A stretch of 39,380 bases of DNA from an uncultured Prevotella sp. GTDB taxonomy: Bacteria > Bacteroidota > Bacteroidia > Bacteroidales > Bacteroidaceae. Where the stretch lies: NCBI GenBank assembly GCA_900556465.1, contig USPK01000006.1, positions 1-39,380 of the forward strand. Direction: 5' to 3'. How positions within the stretch are numbered: position 1 is the first letter of the stretch; every line of letters starts with the position of its first letter. Shown in pieces: positions 15,193 through 23,499 of this stretch. The notes under the pieces are model-generated. The model saw only the letters and a program-made list of their open reading frames with translations. It was not told where the DNA came from and ran no database searches. A program made the translations under genes and the position numbers.

Positions 15193-15266
15193 TAGCGCGA
15201 GACAGGCTTGAACTGTCGACCTCATGATTATGAATCATGCGCTCTAACCAGCTGAGCTATCGCGCC
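15193..15266 (-). tRNA. tRNA with CAU anticodon (probably elongator tRNA-Met)
   Basis: A 74-nt cloverleaf on the minus strand: 7-bp acceptor stem (GGCGCGA with TCGCGCT, including a G1-U72 wobble), D arm GCTC/GAGC, anticodon stem CATGA/TCATG around loop TTCATAA, T arm GACAG/CTGTC with loop TTCAAGC, and discriminator A73. CCA is not encoded. It lacks the C1-A72 mismatch and the three G-C anticodon-stem pairs of initiator tRNA, so it is elongator Met or the lysidine-modified tRNA-Ile2; sequence alone does not fully separate these. Promoter at 15296-15327, terminator at 15134-15179. Confidence 0.92.
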
Positions 15267-15295
15267 GTTTTAGCGGGGTTTTCAATTAACGAGTG

Positions 15296-15327
15296 CAAAA
15301 GTAGAGACTTTTTCTGAAACGGCCAAA
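15296..15327 (-). promoter_or_regulatory. tRNA promoter (-33 TTTG, -7 TACTTTTG)
   Basis: Minus strand: TTTG at 15324-15327, a 20-bp spacer, then TACTTTTG at 15296-15303 followed by CA. Transcription would begin near 15289, about 23 nt before the mature tRNA 5' end. One of the best promoters in the window. Confidence 0.75.
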
Positions 15328-15419
15328 TATTTTAGTCGAAAAATTCGCGCGGTGTCTGCAAATTCCTCGAAATTCACGCACTTTGGTTCCATAAAGTGTC
15401 GCAGTTGAAAAAAATATAC

Positions 15420-15427
15420 TACATTTG
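15420..15427 (+). promoter_or_regulatory. Promoter of the LptF/LptG-type gene, TACATTTG
   Basis: Plus-strand TACATTTG followed by CA, preceded by an A-rich stretch. Transcription would start near 15434, so the longer reading frame that begins at 15425 cannot be the true start; the ATG at 15455 is favoured. The -33 box is not obvious. Confidence 0.65.
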
Positions 15428-15454
15428 CATTTCAAACCAGGACTCACGCCGGGC

Positions 15455-17599
15455 ATGTTAGGAATAAAGAAAATAGACCTATATATATTAAAGAAATTCT
15501 TGCCGCTTTTCGTCGGCGCCTTCTTTATTTGTCTGTTCGTCTTTATGATGCAGTTCACCTGGCGTTACGTCGAGGAACTGGTGGGCAAGGGGTTGTCGCT
15601 GGACATCCTGGCCCAATTTTTTTGGTATATGGGCATCACGCTGGTGCCCACGGCCCTGCCGCCGGCCGTCCTGCTGGCGTCGCTCATCACCTTCGGCAAC
15701 ATGGGCGAGCAGCTGGAACTGCTCTCGATGAAGGCCGCCGGCGTGCCGCTGATCCGTATCATGCGCCCCATCTTCTTTATCGTGCTGGCGCTGACGGGTC
15801 TTTCGTTCTATTTTCAGAATACGGCCGCCCCTCACGCCCAGGTGAGCCTGCGCACGCTGATATTCAGCATGAAGCAGTCGTCGCCGGCCGTGGAGATTCC
15901 CGAAGGCGTCTTCTACAGCGACATTACGAACATCAACCTCTACGTACAGCGCAAGGACGCCAAGACCGGGATGCTCTACCAGCTTATTATTTACAAGACG
16001 GACCAGGGCTTTGACCGGGCGCAGATAGTCCTGGCCGATTCGGGCCGGATGGAGATGACGGCGGACAAGCTGCACTTGAAGCTCGACCTGTGGTGCGGCG
16101 AGCAGTTTGAAAACCTACAGCAGCAAAATTATTCCTCACTGAGTTCGGCCAGCGTGCCCTACGACCGCGAGACGTTCCAGTACAAGCAGTTCATCATCGA
16201 CTTCGACAGCAATTTCGCCATGATGGACGAGAACTTGCTCCGCGATATGCCGCAGGCCAAGGATATGCGCCAAATCCAGTTCAGCGTGGACTCGATGGAG
16301 CAGCACATGGACAGCGTGGGCCACACTTATTATAAGGAGTTGGCCGCTACGTGGTACCGCAAGCCCGACCTGAACCGCCAGGACTCGCTCCAGGTGGTGC
16401 GGCAGGTCAATAAGGCCGCCGTCAGCTTCGACTCGCTCGTGGCCGGCGTGGCTCCCGAGCGCATGCAGCTCGCCTTGCAGAGCGCGAAGGCGAACGTGCG
16501 CTCGCACCAGATGGACCTGGAGTGGAAGAGCGTCATCACTTCCGACGGCGACAACTTCATTCGCCGCCACTGGGTGGAGTGGCATCAGAAGATTACCTTC
16601 TCGCTTGCCTGCCTCTTCTTCTTTTTCGTGGGCGCGCCGCTCGGAGCCATCATCCGCAAGGGCGGTCTCGGTATGCCCGCGGTGATTTCCGTCCTGATTT
16701 TCATCTTTTATTACATCATCAACACGTCGGGAATGAAGATGGCGCGCGACGGCTCGTGGAACATGACCTTCGGCATGTGGCTGAGCTCCCTGGTGCTGAT
16801 TCCCTTCTGCGTATTCCTGACGTACAAGGCCAACAAGGACTCCGTCGTCTTCAACGTGGAGCTCTACGTCTCCTTCTTCCGCAACCTGCTGGGCCTGCGC
16901 ACGCGGCGCCACATCTCGCGCAAGGAGGTCATCATCAACGACCCGGACTACGCCCAGGTATTGGTCGGGCTCGACCGTCTGCGGCAGGAATGCCGCGACT
17001 ACGACCGCGACGCCCGGCTCATAACGGCCCCCAACTACTTCCGCCTCTTCTTCCGTCACACCGAGGACCACCGTGTGGAGGCCATCAATCAGCAGCTCGA
17101 GAGCCTTGTCGAGGAGCTCGCCAACAGCCGCGACGCGAAAGTGCTCATGGAGCTGAACGAACTGCCCATTATCTACGTGCGGGCCCACACTACGCCTTTT
17201 GCGAAGAAGTGGGTGAACATCGCGGCGGGCATACTGTTCCCCGTCGGCCTGATACTCTGGCTGCGCATCTGGCGTTTCCGCCTGCGTCTGCTGCGTGACC
17301 TGCGGCAGATAGTCAAAAGTTGCGACCGCCTGGAGCAACGCATCGGCGAGATGCTCCACAAGTCCTCTGCCCCGACGGCTACGGCCGAGGAGGAGCAGCC
17401 GCAGGCCCGGTCCCGCAGGCGCTACGCCCGCCGCATCCTGCTGCTCGTCGTGGCGGTGCTGATTGCCTTCCTGTTGGGCATGTACGTGTACGACTATGTG
17501 CGGCAACTGTCCCGCCGCGGCCCGGACCGCGCCGAGCCGCCCCGCACCGAAGCGCAGGCCGAGGCTGCCGTACCCGGACCGCCCGTCCGGACTGATTAA
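15455..17599 (+). CDS. LptF/LptG-family (YjgP/YjgQ) permease
   Basis: Inner-membrane permease of the lipopolysaccharide export ABC transporter family, which moves LPS from the inner membrane to the Lpt bridge. The 714-residue product has membrane helices at about 12-40 and 48-120, a periplasmic beta-jellyroll region to about 370, and a second helical group at about 375-470 (WHQKITFSLACLFFFFVGAPLGAII, a family hallmark). A cytosolic stretch follows, then another helix near 586-607. Unusual is a C-terminal extension with a further helix at about 660-682 and a Pro/Ala/Arg tail. E. coli LptF and LptG are only about 360 residues; Bacteroidales members are usually longer, but this one seems longer still. 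LptF versus LptG cannot be decided. Confidence 0.9.
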   Translation: MLGIKKIDLYILKKFLPLFVGAFFICLFVFMMQFTWRYVEELVGKGLSLDILAQFFWYMGITLVPTALPPAVLLASLITFGNMGEQLELLSMKAAGVPLIRIMRPIFFIVLALTGLSFYFQNTAAPHAQVSLRTLIFSMKQSSPAVEIPEGVFYSDITNINLYVQRKDAKTGMLYQLIIYKTDQGFDRAQIVLADSGRMEMTADKLHLKLDLWCGEQFENLQQQNYSSLSSASVPYDRETFQYKQFIIDFDSNFAMMDENLLRDMPQAKDMRQIQFSVDSMEQHMDSVGHTYYKELAATWYRKPDLNRQDSLQVVRQVNKAAVSFDSLVAGVAPERMQLALQSAKANVRSHQMDLEWKSVITSDGDNFIRRHWVEWHQKITFSLACLFFFFVGAPLGAIIRKGGLGMPAVISVLIFIFYYIINTSGMKMARDGSWNMTFGMWLSSLVLIPFCVFLTYKANKDSVVFNVELYVSFFRNLLGLRTRRHISRKEVIINDPDYAQVLVGLDRLRQECRDYDRDARLITAPNYFRLFFRHTEDHRVEAINQQLESLVEELANSRDAKVLMELNELPIIYVRAHTTPFAKKWVNIAAGILFPVGLILWLRIWRFRLRLLRDLRQIVKSCDRLEQRIGEMLHKSSAPTATAEEEQPQARSRRRYARRILLLVVAVLIAFLLGMYVYDYVRQLSRRGPDRAEPPRTEAQAEAAVPGPPVRTD

Positions 17600-17632
17600 C
17601 GCTTTCGAGAAAGCCATCTTAATAAAACTATC

Positions 17633-18847
17633 ATGGATACGAATCATTTAGCCACTATCGAAGAAGCCCTGATCGACTTCAAACAAGGCAAATTTGTTAT
17701 AGTCGTCGACGACGAAGACCGGGAAAACGAAGGCGACCTTATCATGGCCGCTGAGCTCGTTACGCCGGAAGCTGTCAACTTTATGCTGCGCAACGGCCGC
17801 GGTGTCCTCTGTGCCCCGATCACTATCGACCGCTGCCGGCAGTTAGAGTTGGCGCACCAGGTGCAGGACAACACGAGCATGCTCGGTACGCCCTTTACCG
17901 TTACGGTAGACAAGCTGGAAGGCTGCACTACCGGCGTCAGTTGCCACGACCGCGCCGCGACGATACGCGCACTCGCCGACCCGGACAGCCGTCCCGAAAC
18001 GTTTGGCCGGCCTGGCCACATCAATCCGCTCTACGCACAGGACCGCGGCGTGCTGGCTCGCGCCGGCCACACCGAAGCGGCTGTCGACCTGGCCCGTATG
18101 GCCGGTTTGCAGCCCGCTGCCTGCCTCATCGAGATTCTTAATGAGGACGGCACCATGGCCCGCATGCCGCAGTTGCAGGAATTTGCCGCCGCGCACGACC
18201 TCAAGATCATCACCATCAAGGACCTCATCGCCTATCGCCTGCGCAACGAGTGCCTCGTAGAGAAAGGCGAGGAGGTGGACATGCCTACGGCCTACGGCCA
18301 CTTCCGCCTTATCCCCTTCCGCCAGAAGAGTAACCACCTGGAGCACGTGGCCTTGATCAAGGGCCACTGGGAGCCGGACGAGCCAATCTTGGTCCGCGTT
18401 CATTCCTCGTGCGTTACGGGCGACATCTTCGGCTCCGAGCGCTGCGACTGCGGCGAGCAGCTCCACAAGGCCATGCGCATGGTGGAGGCCGAAGGCAAAG
18501 GCGTCGTCCTCTACCTGAACCAGGAGGGGCGCGGCATCGGCCTCATGGCCAAGATTGCGGCCTATAAACTCCAGGAAGAGGGCTACGATACGGTCGACGC
18601 CAACGTACATCTGGGCTACGACCCCGACGAGCGCGACTACGGCGTCGGCGCGCAGATTCTCGGCATGCTCGGCGTGAAGAAAATGCGACTGTTGACGAAC
18701 AATCCCGTCAAGCGCGTCGGGCTGGAGGCTTACGGGCTCGAAATCGTGGAAAACGTGCCCATCGAAATTGTTCCGAATCCCTACAACGAGCGCTACCTGC
18801 GCACGAAGAAGGAACGCATGGGCCACACCCTTCACTTCAATAAATAA
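17633..18847 (+). CDS. ribBA: Bifunctional DHBP synthase / GTP cyclohydrolase II
   Basis: Supplies both precursors of riboflavin: the RibB half makes 3,4-dihydroxy-2-butanone 4-phosphate from ribulose 5-phosphate, and the RibA half opens GTP. The 404 residues show the RibB acidic loop DDEDRENEGDL (26-36) and the downstream GHTEAAVDLARMAG motif. The RibA zinc site is HSSCVTGDIFGSERCDC (Cys260, 271, 273), followed by NQEGRGIGL. Both active sites look intact. It lies 33 bp after the permease gene and is probably co-transcribed with it. Confidence 0.96.
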   Translation: MDTNHLATIEEALIDFKQGKFVIVVDDEDRENEGDLIMAAELVTPEAVNFMLRNGRGVLCAPITIDRCRQLELAHQVQDNTSMLGTPFTVTVDKLEGCTTGVSCHDRAATIRALADPDSRPETFGRPGHINPLYAQDRGVLARAGHTEAAVDLARMAGLQPAACLIEILNEDGTMARMPQLQEFAAAHDLKIITIKDLIAYRLRNECLVEKGEEVDMPTAYGHFRLIPFRQKSNHLEHVALIKGHWEPDEPILVRVHSSCVTGDIFGSERCDCGEQLHKAMRMVEAEGKGVVLYLNQEGRGIGLMAKIAAYKLQEEGYDTVDANVHLGYDPDERDYGVGAQILGMLGVKKMRLLTNNPVKRVGLEAYGLEIVENVPIEIVPNPYNERYLRTKKERMGHTLHFNK

Positions 18848-18906
18848 TCCGCCGCGGCGGCCCACGGTTGTCGCCGCCTGTTCACCTGCTTAAAATCAGA
18901 AACATC

Positions 18907-19620
18907 ATGGAACAAGAAAAAGTCCTCGAAGTCCTTGGCCGTAGCCAGTCGGCCGCCGTCTTCTCCGCGCTGATGCGCAAGGTTTATCTCTGGATGACGC
19001 TGGGCCTGGTCATGACCGGCCTGGCCGCTGCCTATGTCGCCGGCAACGCGTCGCTGATGCAGACGCTCTTTTCCAGCAGCACGTCCGTGCTGTTGCTCGT
19101 GCTCGTCGAGTTGGGCGTTGTCTTCTACTTCAGTGCCCGCATCATGCACATGTCGTTTGCTACGGCCGGCGTGCTTTTCGCGGTCTACGCCCTGCTCAAC
19201 GGCGTGACGCTGTCCGTCATTTTCGTCCTCTACTCCTTAGAGGGCATCATGACGACCTTCTTCGTGACGGCCGGCATGTTTGGCGCCATGTCGCTGGTCG
19301 GTTATTTCGTCAAGCGCGACCTGAGCGCCATCGGCCGTTTCCTTTTCATGGCCCTGATTGGCCTTATCATCGCCACGGTGGTCAATCTGTTCGTGGCCAG
19401 TTCTGCACTCTATTGGGGCATCACCTATCTCGGCGTGCTCATCTTCGCCGGCCTGACGGCTTACGACACACAGAAAATCAAGCACATGCTTATGTCGTAC
19501 GGCACGGAGGTAAACGACGGCACCATGAAACTCGCCCTGCTAGGCAGCCTCACGCTCTACCTCGATTTTGTCAATCTCTTCCTTTACCTGCTCCGTTTCT
19601 TCGGCGGTAACCGCAACTGA
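18907..19620 (+). CDS. Bax inhibitor-1 / YccA-family membrane protein
   Basis: A polytopic inner-membrane protein of 237 residues with seven predicted helices, typical of the BI-1 (UPF0005) family; some members conduct calcium or protect membrane proteases, but the bacterial role is not settled. I chose the ATG at 18907 (MEQEKVLEVLGRSQ) over an upstream TTG at 18868 that would add polar residues. Signature pieces are the helix-1 stretch LWMTLGLVMTGLAAAYVA and the late YLGVLIFAGLTAYDTQKIK, whose aspartate is a family mark. It lies 59 bp after ribBA. Confidence 0.92.
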   Translation: MEQEKVLEVLGRSQSAAVFSALMRKVYLWMTLGLVMTGLAAAYVAGNASLMQTLFSSSTSVLLLVLVELGVVFYFSARIMHMSFATAGVLFAVYALLNGVTLSVIFVLYSLEGIMTTFFVTAGMFGAMSLVGYFVKRDLSAIGRFLFMALIGLIIATVVNLFVASSALYWGITYLGVLIFAGLTAYDTQKIKHMLMSYGTEVNDGTMKLALLGSLTLYLDFVNLFLYLLRFFGGNRN

Positions 19621-19689
19621 TTCCGCCGCCACGCGGAGCGGCCGGCCGCTCCGTTCCACTGAACATCAACCGTTAATTAGTCAGATAAA

Positions 19690-20883
19690 ATGAACGAACT
19701 ATCCAATCGACTGAACCGCCTCTCGCCGTCTGCCACGCTCGCCATGTCCCAGAAGAGCGGGGAGCTTCGCGCGCAGGGCGTCGACATTATCAATATGAGC
19801 GTGGGCGAGCCCGATTTCAACACGCCCGATCACATTAAGGCCGCGGCCGAACGCGCCATCCAGGAGAACTATTCCCGTTACAGCCCCGTGGCCGGCTATG
19901 CCTCCTTGCGCGAGGCCATTGCGGCCAAGCTCCAGCGCGAGAACGGCCTGACCTATTCCCCGGCGGCCATCTGCGTTTCCAACGGCGCGAAGCAGTCGGT
20001 TTGCAACACGCTCATGGCGCTGGTGAACCCCGGCGACGAGGTCATCATCCCCGCGCCCTATTGGGTGAGCTATCCCGAAATGGTTAAGCTCGCCGGCGGT
20101 ACGCCCGTCATCGTCGCGGCTCCCATCGAGCAGGACTTCAAAATGACGGCCGAGCAACTCGAAGCCGCCATCACGCCCGCCACCCGCGCCCTGATTCTCT
20201 GCTCCCCGAGCAACCCGACGGGCTCCGTATATTCCAAGGAAGAGCTCCGCGCCCTGGCCGAAGTACTGGAGCGCCACGAGCGCGTCCTCGTGCTTTCCGA
20301 CGAAATCTATGAGCACATCAACTACATTGGCCGTCACGAAAGCATCGCGCAGTTTGAGTCCGTGCGCGACCGCGTAGTTGTCATCAACGGCGTGTCCAAA
20401 GCTTATGCCATGACGGGCTGGCGTATTGGCTACATCGCCGGTCCCGAGTGGATCGTGAAGGGTTGCAACAAGCTCCAGGGCCAGTACACCAGCGGCCCCT
20501 GCTCCGTCTCGCAGAAAGCCGCCGAGGCCGCGTACAACGGCCCGCAGGACTGCGTGGAAGAGATGCGCCGCGCCTTTGAACGCCGCCGCGACCTCATCGT
20601 CCGCCTTGCCCGCGCCATTCCCGGCCTCGAGGTGAACCATCCGCAGGGCGCCTTCTACCTCTTCCCCCGTTGCAGCTCCTATTTCGGCAAAGCGGACGGC
20701 GAGCGCGTCATCAAGGACAGCATGGACCTGGCCATGTATCTGCTCGAAGTGGGCCACGTGGCCACGGTGGGCGGTGCTGCCTTCGGCGACCCGGACTGCA
20801 TCCGCATGAGCTACGCCACCAGCGACGAGAACATCGAGGAGGCCCTGCGCCGCATGGGCGAGGCGCTCGCTCGTTTGCATTAA
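19690..20883 (+). CDS. aspC: Pyridoxal-phosphate aminotransferase, aspartate type (class I, subgroup Ib)
   Basis: Transfers the amino group between aspartate (or a related amino acid) and 2-oxoglutarate using PLP, in the cytosol. The 397-residue product has the N-terminal NMSVGEPDFNTPDHI, YSPVAGYASLREAIAAK, the SPSNPTGSVYSKEEL active-site segment, SDEIYEHI, the PLP-binding Lys237 in GVSKAYAMTGWRIGYIAG and Arg372 (CIRMSYATS), which binds the substrate carboxylate. Substrate range could include aromatic amino acids. It is the last gene of the plus-strand run and is followed by a clear terminator at 20921-20954. Confidence 0.92.
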   Translation: MNELSNRLNRLSPSATLAMSQKSGELRAQGVDIINMSVGEPDFNTPDHIKAAAERAIQENYSRYSPVAGYASLREAIAAKLQRENGLTYSPAAICVSNGAKQSVCNTLMALVNPGDEVIIPAPYWVSYPEMVKLAGGTPVIVAAPIEQDFKMTAEQLEAAITPATRALILCSPSNPTGSVYSKEELRALAEVLERHERVLVLSDEIYEHINYIGRHESIAQFESVRDRVVVINGVSKAYAMTGWRIGYIAGPEWIVKGCNKLQGQYTSGPCSVSQKAAEAAYNGPQDCVEEMRRAFERRRDLIVRLARAIPGLEVNHPQGAFYLFPRCSSYFGKADGERVIKDSMDLAMYLLEVGHVATVGGAAFGDPDCIRMSYATSDENIEEALRRMGEALARLH

Positions 20884-20920
20884 CCCGACGGGCGCGCCGT
20901 CTGCGTGCCCCGTATTCCAT

Positions 20921-20954
20921 AAGCCGGACGCTGAGGTCAGCGCCCGGCTTTTTT
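20921..20954 (+). terminator. Aminotransferase terminator
   Basis: AAGCCGGACGCTG (20921-20933) pairs with CAGCGCCCGGCTT (20938-20950), one A/C mismatch, loop AGGT, then TTTT. It lies 38 bp after the stop codon on the plus strand; a textbook intrinsic terminator. Confidence 0.88.
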
Positions 20955-20999
20955 CGTGCCGGGACGGTCGCCGCTGCTGCCCGGCGTAGCAGCCGGCCC

Positions 21000-21058
21000 A
21001 CGGGCCTTAGCCCCGTAAAAACTGGCCCTATTCCCGTTCTTACGGGGCTAAGGCCCGT
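21000..21058 (+). repeat. 21-bp-period intergenic repeat, copy 3 (perfect 19-bp inverted repeat)
   Basis: The outer arms ACGGGCCTTAGCCCCGTAA (21000-21018) and 21040-21058 are exact inverse complements over 19 bp, with a 21-nt loop that is itself another block (CCCTATTCC). Blocks begin at 21005, 21026 and 21047, exactly 21 bp apart. It lies 46 bp after the aminotransferase terminator. Confidence 0.88.
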
Positions 21059-21130
21059 AGTTTGCGCGCGACGGCTCCTTCCGATAACATCTTTTAGAGA
21101 CCCGTCTTTCCCTGTTCTGTCTTAAAGTCG

Positions 21131-21138
21131 TACTTTTG
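21131..21138 (+). promoter_or_regulatory. Putative alpha-galactosidase promoter, TACTTTTG
   Basis: Plus-strand TACTTTTG followed by CG, 74 bp upstream of the ATG. No clear -33 TTTG at the expected spacing, and no operator-like repeat is visible beside it. Confidence 0.6.
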
Positions 21139-21212
21139 CGTTCAGCGCGCAGCGAGAGCGACTGCCGCCGGAAAGAAAACACCAATCCATTAAAGCTTTA
21201 TACCGATTTACT

Positions 21213-23402
21213 ATGAAGCAATTTGTGACCGCGCTCCTTGCGCTCGCCACAGTCGCCCTGCCGGTTTCGGGCGACGAACGTACGCTCCGCCTGTCGACCA
21301 ACTCGACCGACCTCATTTTGCAGGTGAGCGACGCCAGCCGTCTCTATCAGACTTATCTGGGCCCCAGGCTGGGGGCCAACGTCGATTTGTCCTCGCCCGC
21401 CTGGGCGGTTTATGCCGGCGAGGGGAACGACGTGGCGCGCCGCGGATGGGAAGTCTATGCCGGCTCCGGTAATGAGTCGTATTTCGAGCCGGCGGTCGGC
21501 ATCACGCACAGCGACGGCAATCCGTCGACCTACCTTTACTACCAGTCGTCCACTACGCGCCCCGTCGACGGCGGCACGGAGACCGTCGTCGAACTGAAGG
21601 ACGACCAGTATCCGGTCTACGTCACGCTCCACTACGTGGTTTATCCCGAAGAGAACGTCTACAAGGCGTGGAGCGAAATCCGGCATGAGGAGAAGAAGCC
21701 CATACAGCTTTCCACGTATGCCTCGACCATGCTCTATTTCAATAACCGGCAGTACTACCTGACCGAGTTCAGTGGCGACTGGGCCCACGAGGTGCAGATG
21801 AGCAGCCAGCCCCTGCGCCCCGGCAAGAAGGTGCTCGACACGAAGCTGGGGAGCCGTGCCGCCATGCACATGTATCCTTTCTTCGAGCTCGGGCTGGACA
21901 GCCCCGTGGCCGAGGACCGGGGCACCGTCCTGCTGGGTACCATCGGCTGGACCGGTAACTATCGCTTCACCTTCGAGGTGGACAACGTGGGCGACTTGCG
22001 CGTCATCCCCGCCATCAATCCCTATGCCTCGACCTACGAGCTGAAGGCCGGCGAGGTGTTCCGGACGCCGGAGTTCATCTTTACCATGAGCTACGACGGG
22101 GCGGGCCAGGCCAGCCGCAACCTGCACCGCTGGGCGCGCCGCTATCAGCTGAAGGACGGCATGGGGCCCCGCATGACGTTGCTGAACAATTGGGAGAACA
22201 CGGGCTTCGACTTCGACGAAGCGAAACTCTCCGAACTGATGAAGGAAGCCAGGACGCTCGGCGTGGACATGTTCCTGCTGGACGACGGCTGGTTCGGCAA
22301 CAAATATCCCCGCAGCAACGACCGGGCCGGACTGGGCGACTGGGAGGCGACCAAGGCCAAGCTGCCGGGCGGCATACCGGCCCTGGTGCGCGCCGCCGAC
22401 GAGGCGGGCGTGAAGTTCGGCATCTGGATAGAGCCCGAGATGGTGAATCCCAAGAGCGAACTCTTCGAGAAACATCCCGACTGGGTCATTCATCTGCCCA
22501 ACCGGCAGACGTACTACTTCCGTAACCAGCTGGTCCTCGACCTTAGCAATCCGAAGGTGCAGGACTATGTGTATGGCGTCGTCGAGGGGATTCTGAAGGA
22601 GAATCCTAAGGTGGCCTTCTTCAAGTGGGACTGCAACAGCCCCATCACCAATATCTATTCGCCCTACCTGAAGGACCGTCAGGGACAGCTCTACATCGAT
22701 TACGTGCGCGGCCTGTACAACGTGTTGGAGCGGATAGCGAAGAACTATCCGGACGTGGAAATGATGCTCTGTTCCGGCGGCGGCGCGCGCTGCGATTACG
22801 AGGCGCTGAAATATTTCACAGAGTTCTGGTGCTCGGACAATACGGACCCGGTGGAGCGCATCTATATCCAGTGGGGCTTCTCGCAGTTCTTTCCCGCGAA
22901 AGCCATGTGCGCGCACGTGACAAACTGGAACCGCAGCACGTCGGTGAAGTTCCGTACGGACGTGGCCTCGATGTGTAAGCTCGGCTTCGACATTGGTCTG
23001 AAGGGCATGAGCGACGCGGACTTCCAGTACTGTCAGACGGCCGTGGCCAACTGGAAGCGCCTGCAGCCGGTTATCATGGACGGCGAACAGTACCGGTTGG
23101 TGTCGCCCTACGAAGGGGAGCACATGGCCGTGAACTACGTGAGCGAGGACCGCGGCCACGCCGTGCTCTTCGCCTACGACATCTACCCGCGCTTCCAGGA
23201 GAAGCTCGTCCCCGTGAAACTCCAGGGCCTGGACCCGGAACGGATGTACAAGGTGGAGGAAATCAACCTGATGCCCGGCCTGCAGTCGTCGTTGGCGGCC
23301 CACGGCAAGACGTTTTCGGGCGACTACCTGATGAAAATCGGCCTCGACGTGCTGACGCTGTCGAAAACGTCGAGCCGCGTGCTGGAACTGACGGCGCAAT
23401 AA
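21213..23402 (+). CDS. Alpha-galactosidase, glycoside hydrolase family 36
   Basis: Releases terminal alpha-galactosyl residues from sugars such as raffinose-family oligosaccharides. The 729-residue product begins with a Sec signal peptide (MKQFVTALLALATVALPVSG, no lipobox cysteine), so it is likely periplasmic. An N-terminal beta-sandwich is followed by the GH36 barrel: LDDGWFGNKY near residue 360, GIWIEPEMVNP, the nucleophile Asp473 in FFKWDCNS, and the acid/base Asp542 in WCSDNTDPVERI. The length is normal for the family. It is a single-gene unit with its own promoter and a shared terminator; no SusCD pair or other carbohydrate gene lies beside it. Confidence 0.94.
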   Translation: MKQFVTALLALATVALPVSGDERTLRLSTNSTDLILQVSDASRLYQTYLGPRLGANVDLSSPAWAVYAGEGNDVARRGWEVYAGSGNESYFEPAVGITHSDGNPSTYLYYQSSTTRPVDGGTETVVELKDDQYPVYVTLHYVVYPEENVYKAWSEIRHEEKKPIQLSTYASTMLYFNNRQYYLTEFSGDWAHEVQMSSQPLRPGKKVLDTKLGSRAAMHMYPFFELGLDSPVAEDRGTVLLGTIGWTGNYRFTFEVDNVGDLRVIPAINPYASTYELKAGEVFRTPEFIFTMSYDGAGQASRNLHRWARRYQLKDGMGPRMTLLNNWENTGFDFDEAKLSELMKEARTLGVDMFLLDDGWFGNKYPRSNDRAGLGDWEATKAKLPGGIPALVRAADEAGVKFGIWIEPEMVNPKSELFEKHPDWVIHLPNRQTYYFRNQLVLDLSNPKVQDYVYGVVEGILKENPKVAFFKWDCNSPITNIYSPYLKDRQGQLYIDYVRGLYNVLERIAKNYPDVEMMLCSGGGARCDYEALKYFTEFWCSDNTDPVERIYIQWGFSQFFPAKAMCAHVTNWNRSTSVKFRTDVASMCKLGFDIGLKGMSDADFQYCQTAVANWKRLQPVIMDGEQYRLVSPYEGEHMAVNYVSEDRGHAVLFAYDIYPRFQEKLVPVKLQGLDPERMYKVEEINLMPGLQSSLAAHGKTFSGDYLMKIGLDVLTLSKTSSRVLELTAQ

Positions 23403-23437
23403 GGCGGCTCGGCCCCGAGGGGCTGCCACAGTACGCG

Positions 23438-23474
23438 TCCGCCCCGGTCCTTGTCGAAAGGGCCGGGGCGGACT
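23438..23474. terminator. Bidirectional terminator between alpha-galactosidase and pflA
   Basis: GTCCGCCCCGGTCC (23438-23451) pairs with 23461-23474 over 14 bp with one G-U pair; loop TTGTCGAAA. It stands between convergent stops at 23402 and 23500. T runs on either side are short (TGTTTG on plus). Confidence 0.7.
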
Positions 23475-23499
23475 GTTTGCGGACTGGCGGCACGTATTG

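Larger units (their letters stand above)
20884..21212. other. 329-bp intergenic region between aminotransferase and alpha-galactosidase
   Basis: No gene. In order it contains the aminotransferase terminator (20921-20954), repeat copy 3 (21000-21058), a unique stretch, and the alpha-galactosidase promoter (21131-21138) with a leader of about 68 nt. Confidence 0.65.

Noticed and set aside
21198..23429. A 743-codon minus-strand frame opposite the alpha-galactosidase gene.
   Set aside because: It is a shadow of a gene with complete GH36 catalytic motifs, and its composition is that of an antisense GC-rich frame.
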